Shown one piece after another: positions 9,135 to 17,894 of a stretch of 64,000 bases of DNA. Below the pieces are notes generated by a model. That model saw only the letters and a list, made by a program, of their open reading frames with translations, ran no database searches and had not been told where the DNA came from. The translations under genes and the position numbers were made by a program. Positions within the stretch are counted from its first letter, which is position 1, and every line of letters begins with the position of its first letter. Origin of the DNA: Elusimicrobia bacterium RIFCSPLOWO2_02_FULL_39_32 (GTDB lineage Bacteria; Elusimicrobiota; Elusimicrobia; 2-02-FULL-39-32); NCBI GenBank assembly GCA_001800135.1, contig MGUU01000024.1:35779-99778 (forward strand), given 5' to 3'.

Positions 9135-9621
9135 AATTTTTTTAAGTCTTGGTTCTAATATTGGCGCAAGAATCAGAAATTTACAAACAGCAATAAAGTT
9201 TCTTAAAGCAAACCCAAAAATTCAAGTGGGCAAGCTCTCATCTATCTATGAAACTTCCTCTGTAGGCCCTAAACAAAGAGATTTTTTAAACTGCGTTTTA
9301 GAATTACAAACAGTTTTATCCCCTGAGCAGCTTCTTTTTCAATTAAAAGAGATTGAAAAAAAAATGGGAAGAAAAAAGACAATTCAAGATGGGCCGAGAC
9401 AAATTGATTTAGATTTAATTTTGTATGGAGGGAAAAGGCTTCAATCTCCTTTGTTGACTTTGCCTCATCCTAGATTTCATAAAAGGAAGTTTGTTTTAAA
9501 ACCATTACTTGAGATTGCGCCTAACTTAAAACCAATGGGTTTTAAGAAGACAATTTTACAGCTTTATCGTCGTTTGACAGACCCAAGTCAAAAAGTTAAA
9601 CTACATCGAAAACAGATATGA
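9124..9621 (+). CDS. folK: 2-amino-4-hydroxy-6-hydroxymethyldihydropteridine pyrophosphokinase
   Basis: Transfers pyrophosphate from ATP to 6-hydroxymethyl-7,8-dihydropterin in folate synthesis. IFLSLGSNIGARIRNLQTAI opens the domain, SSIYETSSVGPKQRDFLNCV follows, and GPRQIDLDLILYGG plus LPHPRFHKRKFVLKPL are the classical HPPK signatures. The open frame runs back to 8968, but everything before residue 53 is out-of-frame AMMECR1 sequence. The TTG at 9124 gives a normal-sized enzyme of 165 residues and an 11-base overlap with the previous gene. The stop overlaps the panB start (ATGA). Confidence 0.93.
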   Translation: MQNKIFLSLGSNIGARIRNLQTAIKFLKANPKIQVGKLSSIYETSSVGPKQRDFLNCVLELQTVLSPEQLLFQLKEIEKKMGRKKTIQDGPRQIDLDLILYGGKRLQSPLLTLPHPRFHKRKFVLKPLLEIAPNLKPMGFKKTILQLYRRLTDPSQKVKLHRKQI

Positions 9622-10418
9622 AAATTAAAAAAATTACTACAGCCGCGCTTTTAGATATGAAAAAAAATGGGGAAAAGATCACTGCCCTTACAGCTTATGA
9701 CGCGGCCATGGCAAAAATTTTGAACGCATCTCAAATTGAAATTGTATTGGTTGGGGATTCTGTGGGCAATGTAAAGTTAGGTTATGAAAATACAATCCCA
9801 GTCACTTTGGAAGAGATGCTGCACCACACCAAAGCGGTTAAAAGAGGAAATAGTTTTAGTTTGCTGGTGACAGACATGCCTTACCTAACTTATCAGCTTT
9901 CCATAGAGCAAGCAAAAGTAAATGCCGGCAGGTTAATTAAAGAAGGCGGGGCAGAAGCGGTTAAACTTGAAGGTGGTTTGGAAGTGGCTAACACCATTAA
10001 AGCGCTTGTGGAAATTCATATTCCAGTGATGGGACATTTAGGTTTAACTCCCCAGTCAATCCATCAAATTGGGGGATATAAAATCCAGGGAACGACTCAA
10101 GAATCTAAAGAAAAAATGGTTCGAGACGCAAAAATTTTAGAAGGCGCAGGAGTTTTTGCCATTGTTTTAGAGGCGATTCCAGAGGATCTGGCTCAAGAAA
10201 TTACTAAAAAAATTTCAGTGCCTACCATTGGCATAGGCGCTGGTTCTGGTTGTGATGGTCAAATTTTAGTGAGCGATGATCTTTTAGGGCTTACAGAAGG
10301 ACATGTGCCAAAGTTCGTCAAACAATATGCGGATTTAAAAGTAGAAATTTATAAAGCGGTGCGGGCGTTTAAAAACGAGGTTAAAACCAAACGGTATCCT
10401 TGTTCTTCTCGCCCATAA
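9618..10418 (+). CDS. panB: 3-methyl-2-oxobutanoate hydroxymethyltransferase
   Basis: Ketopantoate hydroxymethyltransferase, the first committed step of pantothenate/CoA synthesis, using methylenetetrahydrofolate; that cofactor links it logically to the folK gene in front. 266 residues, a TIM-barrel enzyme. ALTAYDAAMAKI, VGDSVGNVKLGYENT (metal-binding Asp), VKLEGG and GHLGLTPQSIHQIGGYKIQG are characteristic; IGIGAGSGCDGQILVSDDLLG closes the active site. Its ATG overlaps the folK TGA stop. panC and panD are not in the window. Confidence 0.96.
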   Translation: MKIKKITTAALLDMKKNGEKITALTAYDAAMAKILNASQIEIVLVGDSVGNVKLGYENTIPVTLEEMLHHTKAVKRGNSFSLLVTDMPYLTYQLSIEQAKVNAGRLIKEGGAEAVKLEGGLEVANTIKALVEIHIPVMGHLGLTPQSIHQIGGYKIQGTTQESKEKMVRDAKILEGAGVFAIVLEAIPEDLAQEITKKISVPTIGIGAGSGCDGQILVSDDLLGLTEGHVPKFVKQYADLKVEIYKAVRAFKNEVKTKRYPCSSRP

Positions 10419-10444
10419 AACAGTTTTTAACTCGAGAGGTTCCA

Positions 10445-11314
10445 ATGTTTCTGGCCATACTTATTTTAATTTTTACTCTCATCTTTTTTTTGGGGTACCT
10501 TTCTTCCAGCATCGTGTTAAAAGTTCCAAGAGCGGCCAATGAGTTTAATCCTAAATCTTTTGGTTATGATTATGAATCTTTTGCAACTTTCAGTGAAGAC
10601 CAGATCAAAATAGAAGGATGGTTTGTCCAAGCAAAAGAGAAAAGCTCTACGCTGCTTTTTGTGCTGCATGGATGGGGAGCTAATCGAAGCGATGTGCTGG
10701 CAACAACTATTTTTTTAGCTAAAAAATATAATCTTGTTTATTTTGACTTTAGAAACCATGGAAGTTCTGGAGGAGATAAAACTTCTTTAACCTGTTTGGA
10801 AATTAAAGATTTTAAAGCAGTAGTTAATTTTATAGAAAAAGAAAAGAAAGAGTTTGTTCAGAAGTCTGGTGTCTTTGGTTTTTCCATGGGCGGTTCTGTG
10901 GCGATTAGCGCTGGAGCAGAGCTGCCTCAGCTGCAAGCGATTGTTGCAGAAAGCCCTTTTGCTTCTTACGAGGAAACAGTCTATCGTTTTGCTAAACTTT
11001 TTTATGGGGCTCCGCGGTTTGTGGTTCCTATCACACTTTATTTTATTCAAGCTCGTTTAGGATTTAATCCAGAGAAATGCTCTCCGATTCATTTTGTTTC
11101 TAAAATTGCGCCCAGAGCTTTATTGATTATTCAAGGCGGAAATGATTTGCGTATGCCGGTAAAAGAAGGACAGGCTTTGTATGATAGAGCAAGAGAGCCT
11201 AAGGAGCTTTGGATTGTTCCAGAAACAGATCATGGCGCTATTTTTGAAAAAAATCCAGAAGAATACCAAAAAAAAATATTAGATTTCTTTGACAAAGCGT
11301 TTAAAATTCTTTAA
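10445..11314 (+). CDS. Membrane-anchored alpha/beta hydrolase
   Basis: About 289 residues. An N-terminal membrane helix (MFLAILILIFTLIFFLGYL) is followed by an alpha/beta-hydrolase domain. VLHGWGANRSD carries the oxyanion-hole HGW motif, VFGFSMGGSVAI the nucleophile elbow (Ser in GFSMGG), IQGGNDLRMPV the acid region and ETDHGAIFEK the catalytic His. The active site may face the cytoplasm or the periplasm. I choose the ATG at 10445 because GAGAGG lies just upstream and the upstream extension overlaps panB. The stop overlaps the convergent LolA-like gene by 14 bases. Substrate unknown. Confidence 0.82.
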   Translation: MFLAILILIFTLIFFLGYLSSSIVLKVPRAANEFNPKSFGYDYESFATFSEDQIKIEGWFVQAKEKSSTLLFVLHGWGANRSDVLATTIFLAKKYNLVYFDFRNHGSSGGDKTSLTCLEIKDFKAVVNFIEKEKKEFVQKSGVFGFSMGGSVAISAGAELPQLQAIVAESPFASYEETVYRFAKLFYGAPRFVVPITLYFIQARLGFNPEKCSPIHFVSKIAPRALLIIQGGNDLRMPVKEGQALYDRAREPKELWIVPETDHGAIFEKNPEEYQKKILDFFDKAFKIL

Positions 11315-11969
11315 ATAGGTCCGGGTTTAAGTCAGGATTAATTTCCAGATTTTTCCATTCGTAGGATTCAATCAGTTTTCCATTTTCTTCAAACAGTTCA
11401 ATTTTTCTTATCAGATGATTTTGATCCATGGTAACACTGCGTTTAAATATCTTTCCATTTTCTAAATGTTCAAAAGAGATCTTTTTTAAGCCTTCGATAT
11501 CAGTTGGAGAAATAAGAAGAGAGTCCCTGCTGTCTTTATTGATTCTTTTTTGCAGGAGTTGGCAGATTGTTTCTGCTCGGTGGATTAGCCCCGAGCGATC
11601 CACTGTTCCTCCTGAATCAGAAGAGACTTTTTTATCATTTAAAGCATAGTTTAGGACAAAGAATTTAAGTTTTGGGAAAGGTCTTACTTTTACAAGATTT
11701 GAGATCCCTGGATTATAAATCAAAACAGCGCCTTTTTTAGGCTTTTCTATGTCCATGCGGATTTTATTGGGAGAAAGATAGGAATAGCGCATGAGAGTCT
11801 CTGTTTGTTTGCCTTCATAATAAGTTTTGGCTTGGTAGGTGCATTGATAGGATCGTACTTCTTTATAGCGGCTCATGAGAGATTCACAGAGATCGTTGAG
11901 ATCATTGGAAAAAGAAGGAGAAGAAAAAATAAAGAAAATAGAACTGATCCAGCCTATTTTCTTCACCAT
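11301..11969 (-). CDS. LolA/DUF1571-like exported protein
   Basis: 222 residues with a signal peptide (MVKKIGWISSIFFIFSSPSF, cleavage near residue 21). The mature part has the open-barrel pattern of outer-membrane lipoprotein carrier relatives: MRYSYLSPNKIRMDIEKPKK, then GAVLIYNPGIS, and late FEHLENGKIFKRSVTMD. It resembles DUF1571/LolA-type proteins more than strict LolA, so a lipoprotein or lipid carrier role in the periplasm is inferred. Its ATG follows immediately on the cysH stop; the two are an operon although no functional link is evident. It overlaps the convergent hydrolase gene by 14 bases at its end. Confidence 0.6.
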   Translation of the reverse strand: MVKKIGWISSIFFIFSSPSFSNDLNDLCESLMSRYKEVRSYQCTYQAKTYYEGKQTETLMRYSYLSPNKIRMDIEKPKKGAVLIYNPGISNLVKVRPFPKLKFFVLNYALNDKKVSSDSGGTVDRSGLIHRAETICQLLQKRINKDSRDSLLISPTDIEGLKKISFEHLENGKIFKRSVTMDQNHLIRKIELFEENGKLIESYEWKNLEINPDLNPDLFKEF

Positions 11970-12695
11970 CTATTTTTTAATGTGGATGTGTAAGCCGCAC
12001 TCTTTTTGATCTGGATTTTCCCACCACCATCTTCCTGCTCTTAAATCTTCCCCGGCTTTTATGGCGCGTGTGCAGGGGGAACAGCCAATGGATGTATATC
12101 CTAAGTCATATAGCTTATTGTAAGGGACTTTATTTTTTTTAATGTAGTCCCACACCTGCTCATTAGACCAATCTATTAAAGGGTTAAATTTAACAATACC
12201 TTTGCGCGGTTCGTCTAACTCCACTTTGGGTGTATTTGCGCGGGTGACTGCCTGAACCCTGCGTAAGCCTGTAATCCAGCTATCCAGTTGGCTTAAGATC
12301 CTATTGAGAGGAACTACTTTTCTAATGTTACAGCATTCCAGACGATTTTCAATGCTCTGACGAAAAGAGTAGAGCCCTTTTTCTTTTTCCAGTTTTTCCA
12401 CAGCTTCTCTATCTGGGAATTGAGATTCTATGGGTACCCCATATTTTTCTCGAATCCGTTCCATGATCTCATAGGTTTCTTCATTCAGCCTGCCGGTATC
12501 CAGGGTGAAAATTCTAAAATTTTTGTGATTAATTTTATAAAGCATGTCAATCAAAACAGAATCCTCGCATTGAAAGCTGGATGCCAGGGCTATTTTAGGA
12601 GAAAAATTTTCTAAAGCCCATTTTAAGAGCTCTTCAGCAGTTTTGGATTCCAATTCTTTGGTTATTTTTGTAATTTCTTCCAGCGGTATTTTCAA
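11970..12695 (-). CDS. cysH: Phosphoadenylyl/adenylyl-sulfate reductase
   Basis: Assimilatory reductase making sulfite from APS or PAPS with thioredoxin. 241 residues with the adenylyl-binding segment ALASSFQCEDSVLIDML, FTLDTGRLNEETY, and GLRRVQAVTRA. Two cysteine pairs, ECCNIRKV (about residue 120) and GCSPCTRA (about residue 205), form the 4Fe-4S site found in APS-type reductases rather than the cluster-free E. coli PAPS enzyme. The C-terminal KECGLHIH contains the catalytic Cys. The start is a TTG at 12695 with a well-placed AGAGGA. It lies close to the sulfur-import and cysteine synthase genes. Confidence 0.93.
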   Translation of the reverse strand: MKIPLEEITKITKELESKTAEELLKWALENFSPKIALASSFQCEDSVLIDMLYKINHKNFRIFTLDTGRLNEETYEIMERIREKYGVPIESQFPDREAVEKLEKEKGLYSFRQSIENRLECCNIRKVVPLNRILSQLDSWITGLRRVQAVTRANTPKVELDEPRKGIVKFNPLIDWSNEQVWDYIKKNKVPYNKLYDLGYTSIGCSPCTRAIKAGEDLRAGRWWWENPDQKECGLHIHIKK

Positions 12696-12879
12696 TTTTT
12701 TATTCCTCTTTAGATATAAAAAGTATGGTTTTCAATGGAGATGCTTTTATGCAATATTCGATTTAATGAATTTTACAAAAAAAGAGTAAAATGTTAAAGT
12801 TATATCCTCAATAAAAATTTCTATTGTTTTTATATTTTTTCAGAAAAAATAGGGTTCATTCTCGAATTAAAAATATATT

Positions 12880-13476
12880 ATGAAAGTGAAAATTGCTGTT
12901 TTAGCTTCAGGCAATGGCTCTAACTTGCAGGCGATTATTGATGCCACTTCTTCAGAAGTTCTCAAGTTGGCAGAAGTAGTTCTTGTGATCGCAAATAAGA
13001 AAGAAGCTTTTGCTTTAGAAAGAGCTAAAAGAGCAGGGATTGAAGCTCTTTTTTTAGATCCTCTTTCTTTTTCCACACGTTTCTCTTATTTTGAAAAAAT
13101 AACAGACGAACTGGAGAATAGAAAGGTGGATTTAGTTTGTCTTGCAGGTTTTCTTTTAAAGTTAGAAGGTCCCATCCTAAAAAGATTTTCTAAACGACTT
13201 TTGAATATTCATCCTGCGCTTTTGCCAAAATTTGGCGGGAAAGGAATGTATGGCCATCATGTGCATGAAGCGGTTTTAAAAGCAGGAGAAAAAGAGTCTG
13301 GATGCAGCGTGCATGTAGTGGATCAAGATTTTGATCATGGCCCAATCCTTTTACAAAGAAAGGTTCTAGTTTTACCCGAGGATACTCCGCAAACTTTAGC
13401 GGATAGGATTTTGAAAGAGGAACACCTGCTTTATCCAGAAGCGATCCATCTTTACATACAAAAGTATCTCAAGTAA
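12880..13476 (+). CDS. purN: Phosphoribosylglycinamide formyltransferase
   Basis: GART enzyme of purine synthesis that formylates GAR with 10-formyltetrahydrofolate. 198 residues. ASGNGSNLQAIID is the phosphate-binding start, CLAGFLLKL precedes the active site, and NIHPALLPKFGGKGMYGHHV holds the catalytic Asn and His. GCSVHVVDQDFDHGPILLQR carries the conserved Asp. The ATG at 12880 has no visible Shine-Dalgarno; an AT-rich stretch (TATATT) abuts it. It is read divergently from cysH across a 184-base gap. Confidence 0.95.
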   Translation: MKVKIAVLASGNGSNLQAIIDATSSEVLKLAEVVLVIANKKEAFALERAKRAGIEALFLDPLSFSTRFSYFEKITDELENRKVDLVCLAGFLLKLEGPILKRFSKRLLNIHPALLPKFGGKGMYGHHVHEAVLKAGEKESGCSVHVVDQDFDHGPILLQRKVLVLPEDTPQTLADRILKEEHLLYPEAIHLYIQKYLK

Positions 13477-13537
13477 GTTTGAATCTCATATTAAATTATT
13501 TGTTGGCATCAAAAAAAAAGTTTTTTAAGGAGAGTTC

Positions 13538-13969
13538 TCACCAGGTATAAAAAGGAATATTTTCTCTATCCGTATGCGTGCAATTCACAGTCACCTCTCC
13601 TGATTGAGAAGAGTATATCCATCCCCCAACATCAGTCACATCTGTGCTGGCTACAGTGCTGGTATAGACAGTTAGTTCACTAGCAGAATCATTATGATAT
13701 TTTCCTAATTTAGCGGTAGGAACTACATCTATATATTGGGTTGTTAAAGATATTAAGTTTTGAGCATAGACTCCAAATTCACTTGCAGAATACATGGAAG
13801 AACCAGACCTTAAAGCGCTTAAAGAGCCTTTGGTAGCGCCTTCTTTAGAGCGGCGAAAGAGTTCAGCGAATTTTGGGGTTACAACAACCACTAGAATAGC
13901 CAGAATAGTAACAGTTAACATTAGTTCTACTAGAGTAAACCCTTTTTTTTGAAGGAATGGGGAGCGCAT
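13538..13969 (-). CDS. Type II/IV pseudopilin-like prepilin
   Basis: 143-residue prepilin. A short positively charged leader (MRSPFLQKKG) is followed by the class III cleavage site G|FTLVELMLT with Glu at position 5, and one hydrophobic helix (TVTILAILVVVVTPKFAELF). The rest is Ser/Thr-rich, ends in NCTHTDRENIPFYTW, and looks like a minor or major pseudopilin of a type II secretion or type IV pilus system. No other pilus genes are in the window, so it is an orphan. The frame can start earlier with TTG at 13981; the ATG gives the typical leader length. Confidence 0.88.
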   Translation of the reverse strand: MRSPFLQKKGFTLVELMLTVTILAILVVVVTPKFAELFRRSKEGATKGSLSALRSGSSMYSASEFGVYAQNLISLTTQYIDVVPTAKLGKYHNDSASELTVYTSTVASTDVTDVGGWIYSSQSGEVTVNCTHTDRENIPFYTW

Positions 13970-13981
13970 AAGAATAATCAA

Positions 13982-14268
13982 TGTTACTAATTTTGTAAGT
14001 TAAGACTCAAGCAACGCAATTGATTAATTTTTAATGATTTGTTAAGATCAAAATCTCATGAAAACTGAAAAATTTTGTATCTCTAATCTTAAAAAAGAGT
14101 ATCATTTCACCCTTGCCCTGTAGGGTTATAAAAACTGATTATTTTTCCACTTTTGTTTCGAAAAAATGTCTATTTTTTCGTCTTGCCTGTCCATGAGACT
14201 ATCCTTGGAGCGAAGTCGAGGAGTTCTTATTTTTTAATTCAGTATTCGAGTTGAATTGGAGATTTTTT
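13982..14268. other. Divergent intergenic region with dispersed-repeat remnant
   Basis: 287 bases between the pseudopilin (minus) and the ABC importer operon (plus). At about 14203-14222 it holds CTTGGAGCGAAGTCGAGGAG, which resembles a fragment of the dispersed GAGCGAAGTCGAAGG-type intergenic repeats known in many bacteria. I see no S-box or other riboswitch motif ahead of the importer. Confidence 0.4.
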
Positions 14269-15291
14269 TTGAATCGTTTAAAGATAGTTTTTTTCATTTA
14301 TTCTTTACTTCTATTTTGCGCTTGCAAGAAAGAGTCTCATTCTTTGAAAGTGCGTTTAGGTTATTTTCCGAATATCACGCATGCTCAGGCTTTAGTTGGA
14401 GTCTCTCAAAATATTTTTCAAAAACATTTAGGCCAAGTCCTTTTAGAAACAAAAGTTTTCAATGCCGGACCTCAAGCCATAGAAGCTCTTTTTGCCGGGG
14501 CATTGGATGTGGTTTATGTGGGACCTAATCCAGCTATCAATGCTTATGTAAAGTCCAATGGAGCTTTTAAAATTATCTCTGGCTCTTGTCTGGGAGGAGC
14601 CTCTTTGGTGGTTAGAAACGATGCTGGAATTGCTGGCGCGGGAGATTTTAATGGAAAGCGGATCGCCACGCCTCAAGCGGGAAACACTCAGGATATTGCG
14701 GCAAGGATTTGGTTAAGAAACAATCGTCTTAAATTGAGAGAAAAAGGAGGCACAGTCCATCTTTTACCCATAGCAAATTCTGATCAGCTCACATTATTTT
14801 TAAAAAAAGAGCTGGATGCTGCATGGACCGTTGCTCCATGGACGCATCGTCTCATTCAGGAAGCTAATGGTAAAATTTTTATGAAGGAAGAAAATTTATG
14901 GAAAGATTTAACCGGGGGGCAGTATGCCACTGTTGTTATCTTAGCGAGCGATCAATTTGTAAAGGCGCATCCGAAAATCATTAAAAATCTCTTGCAAGCG
15001 CATATGGAAACAACTGACTTTTTAAAATCTAATTCCAAAGAGGCAAAGGAACTAGTAAATCAAGAACTTAAAAAGCTTACAGGTAAATCTTTGGCGCCCG
15101 AAGTTTTTGAAAACTCTTTTAAGGAAATTGAGTTTACTTTGGATCCTTTAAAAGTTTCAATCCAGAAGCAAGCTCAGTGGTCGTTTCAGGAAGGGTTTTT
15201 AGGAAAGAAAGAGCCGGAGCTCTCCACCCTTTTTGATCTTTCTATTTTAAATGAATGTTTAAAAGAAAAGGGAAAAGGTTTGGTGAATTAA
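14269..15291 (+). CDS. ABC importer substrate-binding lipoprotein (sulfonate/taurine/nitrate type)
   Basis: About 340 residues. MNRLKIVFFIYSLLLFCAC is a lipoprotein-like signal peptide ending at a lipobox-like Cys followed by KK. The mature domain begins KVRLGYFPNITHAQALVGV, typical of SsuA/TauA/NrtA-like periplasmic binding proteins, with VVYVGPNPAINAYV and GKRIATPQAGNTQDIAARIW following. The start chosen is a TTG at 14269 because GGAGA sits 7 bases upstream; the frame could begin 6 codons earlier. The stop overlaps the ATPase start (TAATG). Ligand uncertain; the following cysteine synthase suggests organosulfur uptake. Confidence 0.87.
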   Translation: MNRLKIVFFIYSLLLFCACKKESHSLKVRLGYFPNITHAQALVGVSQNIFQKHLGQVLLETKVFNAGPQAIEALFAGALDVVYVGPNPAINAYVKSNGAFKIISGSCLGGASLVVRNDAGIAGAGDFNGKRIATPQAGNTQDIAARIWLRNNRLKLREKGGTVHLLPIANSDQLTLFLKKELDAAWTVAPWTHRLIQEANGKIFMKEENLWKDLTGGQYATVVILASDQFVKAHPKIIKNLLQAHMETTDFLKSNSKEAKELVNQELKKLTGKSLAPEVFENSFKEIEFTLDPLKVSIQKQAQWSFQEGFLGKKEPELSTLFDLSILNECLKEKGKGLVN

Positions 15292-16109
15292 TGTTTAAAA
15301 AGAAATCCAAACATTATTTGGAAACATCCGCGTCAGAACTTATTGTAAGAAATGTGACTAAAACATTTCCCACCCGCACAGGGAACACCAATGCTTTAAA
15401 GAATGTTAGTTTTGACGTGCGGGAAGGGGAATTCGTCTGCTTGGTTGGCCCCTCTGGCTGCGGTAAATCCACATTGCTTAATTTGATTGCTGGATTGGAA
15501 AAACCAGATAGCGGTGAGATTCTTTTAGATGGGAAAGAGGTGATTGTCCCAGGACCAGACCGGGTTGTGATTTTTCAGGAAGGAGCGCTTTTCCCTTGGA
15601 TGAGTGTTTTGGAAAACGTAGAGTACGGTCTTAAGATACGCGGGGTAGGCGCTAAAGAACGACAGGAGATCGCTTTAGAGTTTTTAAGTTTAGTGCATTT
15701 AGATAAATTTGCGCATTCTTTTATTCATGAGCTTTCTGGCGGGATGAGGCAGAGGGTGGCTATTGCCCGCGGGTTAGTGCTTGAACCAAGAATTTTATTA
15801 ATGGATGAACCTTTTGCGGCTTTAGACACTCAAACCCGGGATCTTTTAGTGGAAGAGCTAAGAGGCATTTGGAGCGAATTAGAAAATACGGTTTTTTTTG
15901 TGACTCATAATGTGAGAGAGGCGGTCTATCTTGGGGATCGGGTGATCTTGCTTTCTTTTCGACCTGGGAAAGTAAAGAATATTTTTCCTATTCCAGTCAC
16001 GCGTCCCAGAGATCCGGACGATCCAAAGTTAGAGCAAATTGTGCGCTCTATAGTGGAAGAACTGCACGATGAAGTGGAAAAATCAGTTTCCGAAGAGCTA
16101 AAGGAATAG
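15291..16109 (+). CDS. ABC importer ATPase (sulfonate/taurine/nitrate type)
   Basis: About 272 residues, energising subunit of the importer. Walker A GPSGCGKSTLL, Q-loop FQEGALFPWMSVLENV, signature LSGGMRQRVAIARGL, Walker B ILLMDEPFAALD and H-loop FFVTHNVREAV are all intact and match the SsuB/TauB subfamily. The ATG at 15291 overlaps the stop of the binding-protein gene. The frame opens 12 codons earlier, inside the binding-protein gene, which is not credible. The permease follows after 5 bases. Confidence 0.93.
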   Translation: MFKKKSKHYLETSASELIVRNVTKTFPTRTGNTNALKNVSFDVREGEFVCLVGPSGCGKSTLLNLIAGLEKPDSGEILLDGKEVIVPGPDRVVIFQEGALFPWMSVLENVEYGLKIRGVGAKERQEIALEFLSLVHLDKFAHSFIHELSGGMRQRVAIARGLVLEPRILLMDEPFAALDTQTRDLLVEELRGIWSELENTVFFVTHNVREAVYLGDRVILLSFRPGKVKNIFPIPVTRPRDPDDPKLEQIVRSIVEELHDEVEKSVSEELKE

Positions 16110-16114
16110 AGCCC

Positions 16115-16876
16115 ATGCGTAAATTTTTTTTACAGATTATATTTTATACCGGTTTAATTTTACTTTGGCAAGGAGTAGTCAGTTTAAAGATTTGGCCCGA
16201 ATATCTTTTCCCTTCGCCATTAAAAGTTTTGCAAGCCATGGTTCAGGGTTTCAGTGATGCCAGTTTTTTTCTAGCTGTGGAGATGAGCATGAAAAGAATC
16301 CTTTTAGGTTATGGGCTTTCTATTCTGGGAGGCTTGATCCTTGGATTTTTATTAAGTCAAATTCGTTTGTTGGAAGAAACCTTGGGCTCTTTAGTTTTAG
16401 GATTTCATACTTTACCCAGCATCTGTTGGCTGCCATTGGGAATTTTATGGTTTGGTTTGTCGGATGGGGCAATTTTGATAGTGATTCTTTTTGGTTCTCT
16501 TTTTTCTCTTACCCTAGCCACCACAGACGCAATCAAAAATATTTCACCTATTTACATTCGGGCTGCAAAAACCATGGGTTCTAAAGGCTGGCATCTTTAT
16601 TGGGATGTGGTTTTGCCTGCGGCTTTGCCCACGATTGTCACAGGTCTTAAACAGGGGTGGTCTTTTGCCTGGAGATCTTTAATGGCAGGGGAACTTTTAT
16701 TTGTTAGTTTAGGGTTGGGTCACCTTTTACAGATGGGACGAGAACTAAATGATGCGGCTCAAATGTTTGCAGTGATGATTTTAATTGTTTTAATTGGCGT
16801 GGTTGTGGATTTTTGGATTTTTGGTAAAATTGAAAAAAAGGTGCGGCTGCGCTGGGGGTTACTTGAAAAAAGATAA
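16115..16876 (+). CDS. ABC importer permease (sulfonate/taurine/nitrate type)
   Basis: 253 residues with about six membrane helices. The EAA loop lies at IYIRAAKTMGSKGWHLYWDVVLP (about residues 145-168), as in SsuC/TauC, where it docks on the ATPase. WQGVVSLKIWPEYLFPSPLKVL near the N-terminus is typical of this permease family. It ends directly before the cysteine synthase ATG, with no spacing, so the importer and the synthase are one operon. Confidence 0.92.
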   Translation: MRKFFLQIIFYTGLILLWQGVVSLKIWPEYLFPSPLKVLQAMVQGFSDASFFLAVEMSMKRILLGYGLSILGGLILGFLLSQIRLLEETLGSLVLGFHTLPSICWLPLGILWFGLSDGAILIVILFGSLFSLTLATTDAIKNISPIYIRAAKTMGSKGWHLYWDVVLPAALPTIVTGLKQGWSFAWRSLMAGELLFVSLGLGHLLQMGRELNDAAQMFAVMILIVLIGVVVDFWIFGKIEKKVRLRWGLLEKR

Positions 16877-17830
16877 ATGACAATAACTCTTCCCAATATT
16901 TTAGATACGATTGGCAATACTCCGCTTGTAAAACTAACTTCATTCCAAAGATGGATTCCAAAAGAGGTTTCTATTTTTGCAAAATTGGAATCTAAGAATC
17001 CGGGCGGTTCAGTAAAAGACCGGGCTGCAAAAAAAATGATTTTAGAAGCGGTTCGCTCTGGAGAGCTAACGCGGGAAAAAACTATTTTGGATTCTTCCTC
17101 TGGCAATACCGGGATTGGCTATGCTTTAATTGCCGCGGCTTTAGGATATAAATTAGAGTTAGTGATGCCGGAAAATGCCTCAGAAAAAAAGAGGACGATC
17201 GAAGCTTTTGGCGCAAAGGTTATTTTTTCCGATCCTTTGGAAGGGTCGGACGGCGCTATCCTGGAAGCTCAAAAAAGATTTAAAGAAAATCCAGGGAAAT
17301 ATTATATGCCAGACCAGTACAATAATCCTAACAATTGGAAAGCTCATTACGAAACCACGGCTGAAGAAGTATGGAAACAATCTCATGGGAAGTTAACTCA
17401 CTTTGTGGCAGGCATTGGCACATCTGGAACTTTGATGGGAACCGGGAAAAGGCTGCGTGAGCTAAAAAAAGAGATCCAAGTCATAGCGGTAGAGCCGGAA
17501 GGCGCGTTGCATGGTTTAGAAGGATTAAAGCATATGGAATCTTCCATTGTGCCCGGGATTTATGACCCTAGTGGCTATGATCGGAAAATTTCTGTTTTTA
17601 CAGAAGATGCTTATGAAATGACTTGCAGGCTGGCTCGGCAAGAAGGGATTTTGGCAGGATACTCTTCCGGAGCAGCTTTACAAGCCTGTTATCAACTAGC
17701 GAATGAAATTAAACAAGGCCTGATTGTGACTATTTTTCCTGATGGCGGAGAACGTTACTTACAAACTCAATTTTGGTATGAAGTATTAAAATATTGGGAA
17801 GAACACTGGAAATTTTTTGAAACAAGATAG
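16877..17830 (+). CDS. cysK: Cysteine synthase (PLP-dependent)
   Basis: O-acetylserine (or phosphoserine) sulfhydrylase that fixes sulfide into cysteine. 317 residues. GNTPLVKL begins the fold, KNPGGSVKDRAAKKM contains the PLP-binding Lys, SSSGNTGIGYAL holds the substrate loop, GIGTSGTLMGTGKRL the phosphate-binding loop, and FPDGGERYL the C-terminal Ser-equivalent region. No CBS domains follow, so it is not a full cystathionine beta-synthase. Last gene of the ABC importer operon. CysM is a possible alternative name. Confidence 0.92.
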   Translation: MTITLPNILDTIGNTPLVKLTSFQRWIPKEVSIFAKLESKNPGGSVKDRAAKKMILEAVRSGELTREKTILDSSSGNTGIGYALIAAALGYKLELVMPENASEKKRTIEAFGAKVIFSDPLEGSDGAILEAQKRFKENPGKYYMPDQYNNPNNWKAHYETTAEEVWKQSHGKLTHFVAGIGTSGTLMGTGKRLRELKKEIQVIAVEPEGALHGLEGLKHMESSIVPGIYDPSGYDRKISVFTEDAYEMTCRLARQEGILAGYSSGAALQACYQLANEIKQGLIVTIFPDGGERYLQTQFWYEVLKYWEEHWKFFETR

Positions 17831-17894
17831 TAATTAATCGTTAGAATTGAAAATTTTTGAAAGACGCACAAAAAATTATTTAGAGTAACTTCAC

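Noticed and set aside
13982..14268. S-box or other sulfur riboswitch ahead of the importer operon
   Set aside because: I could not find the conserved loops of a SAM or similar riboswitch; only AT-rich sequence and a repeat fragment.
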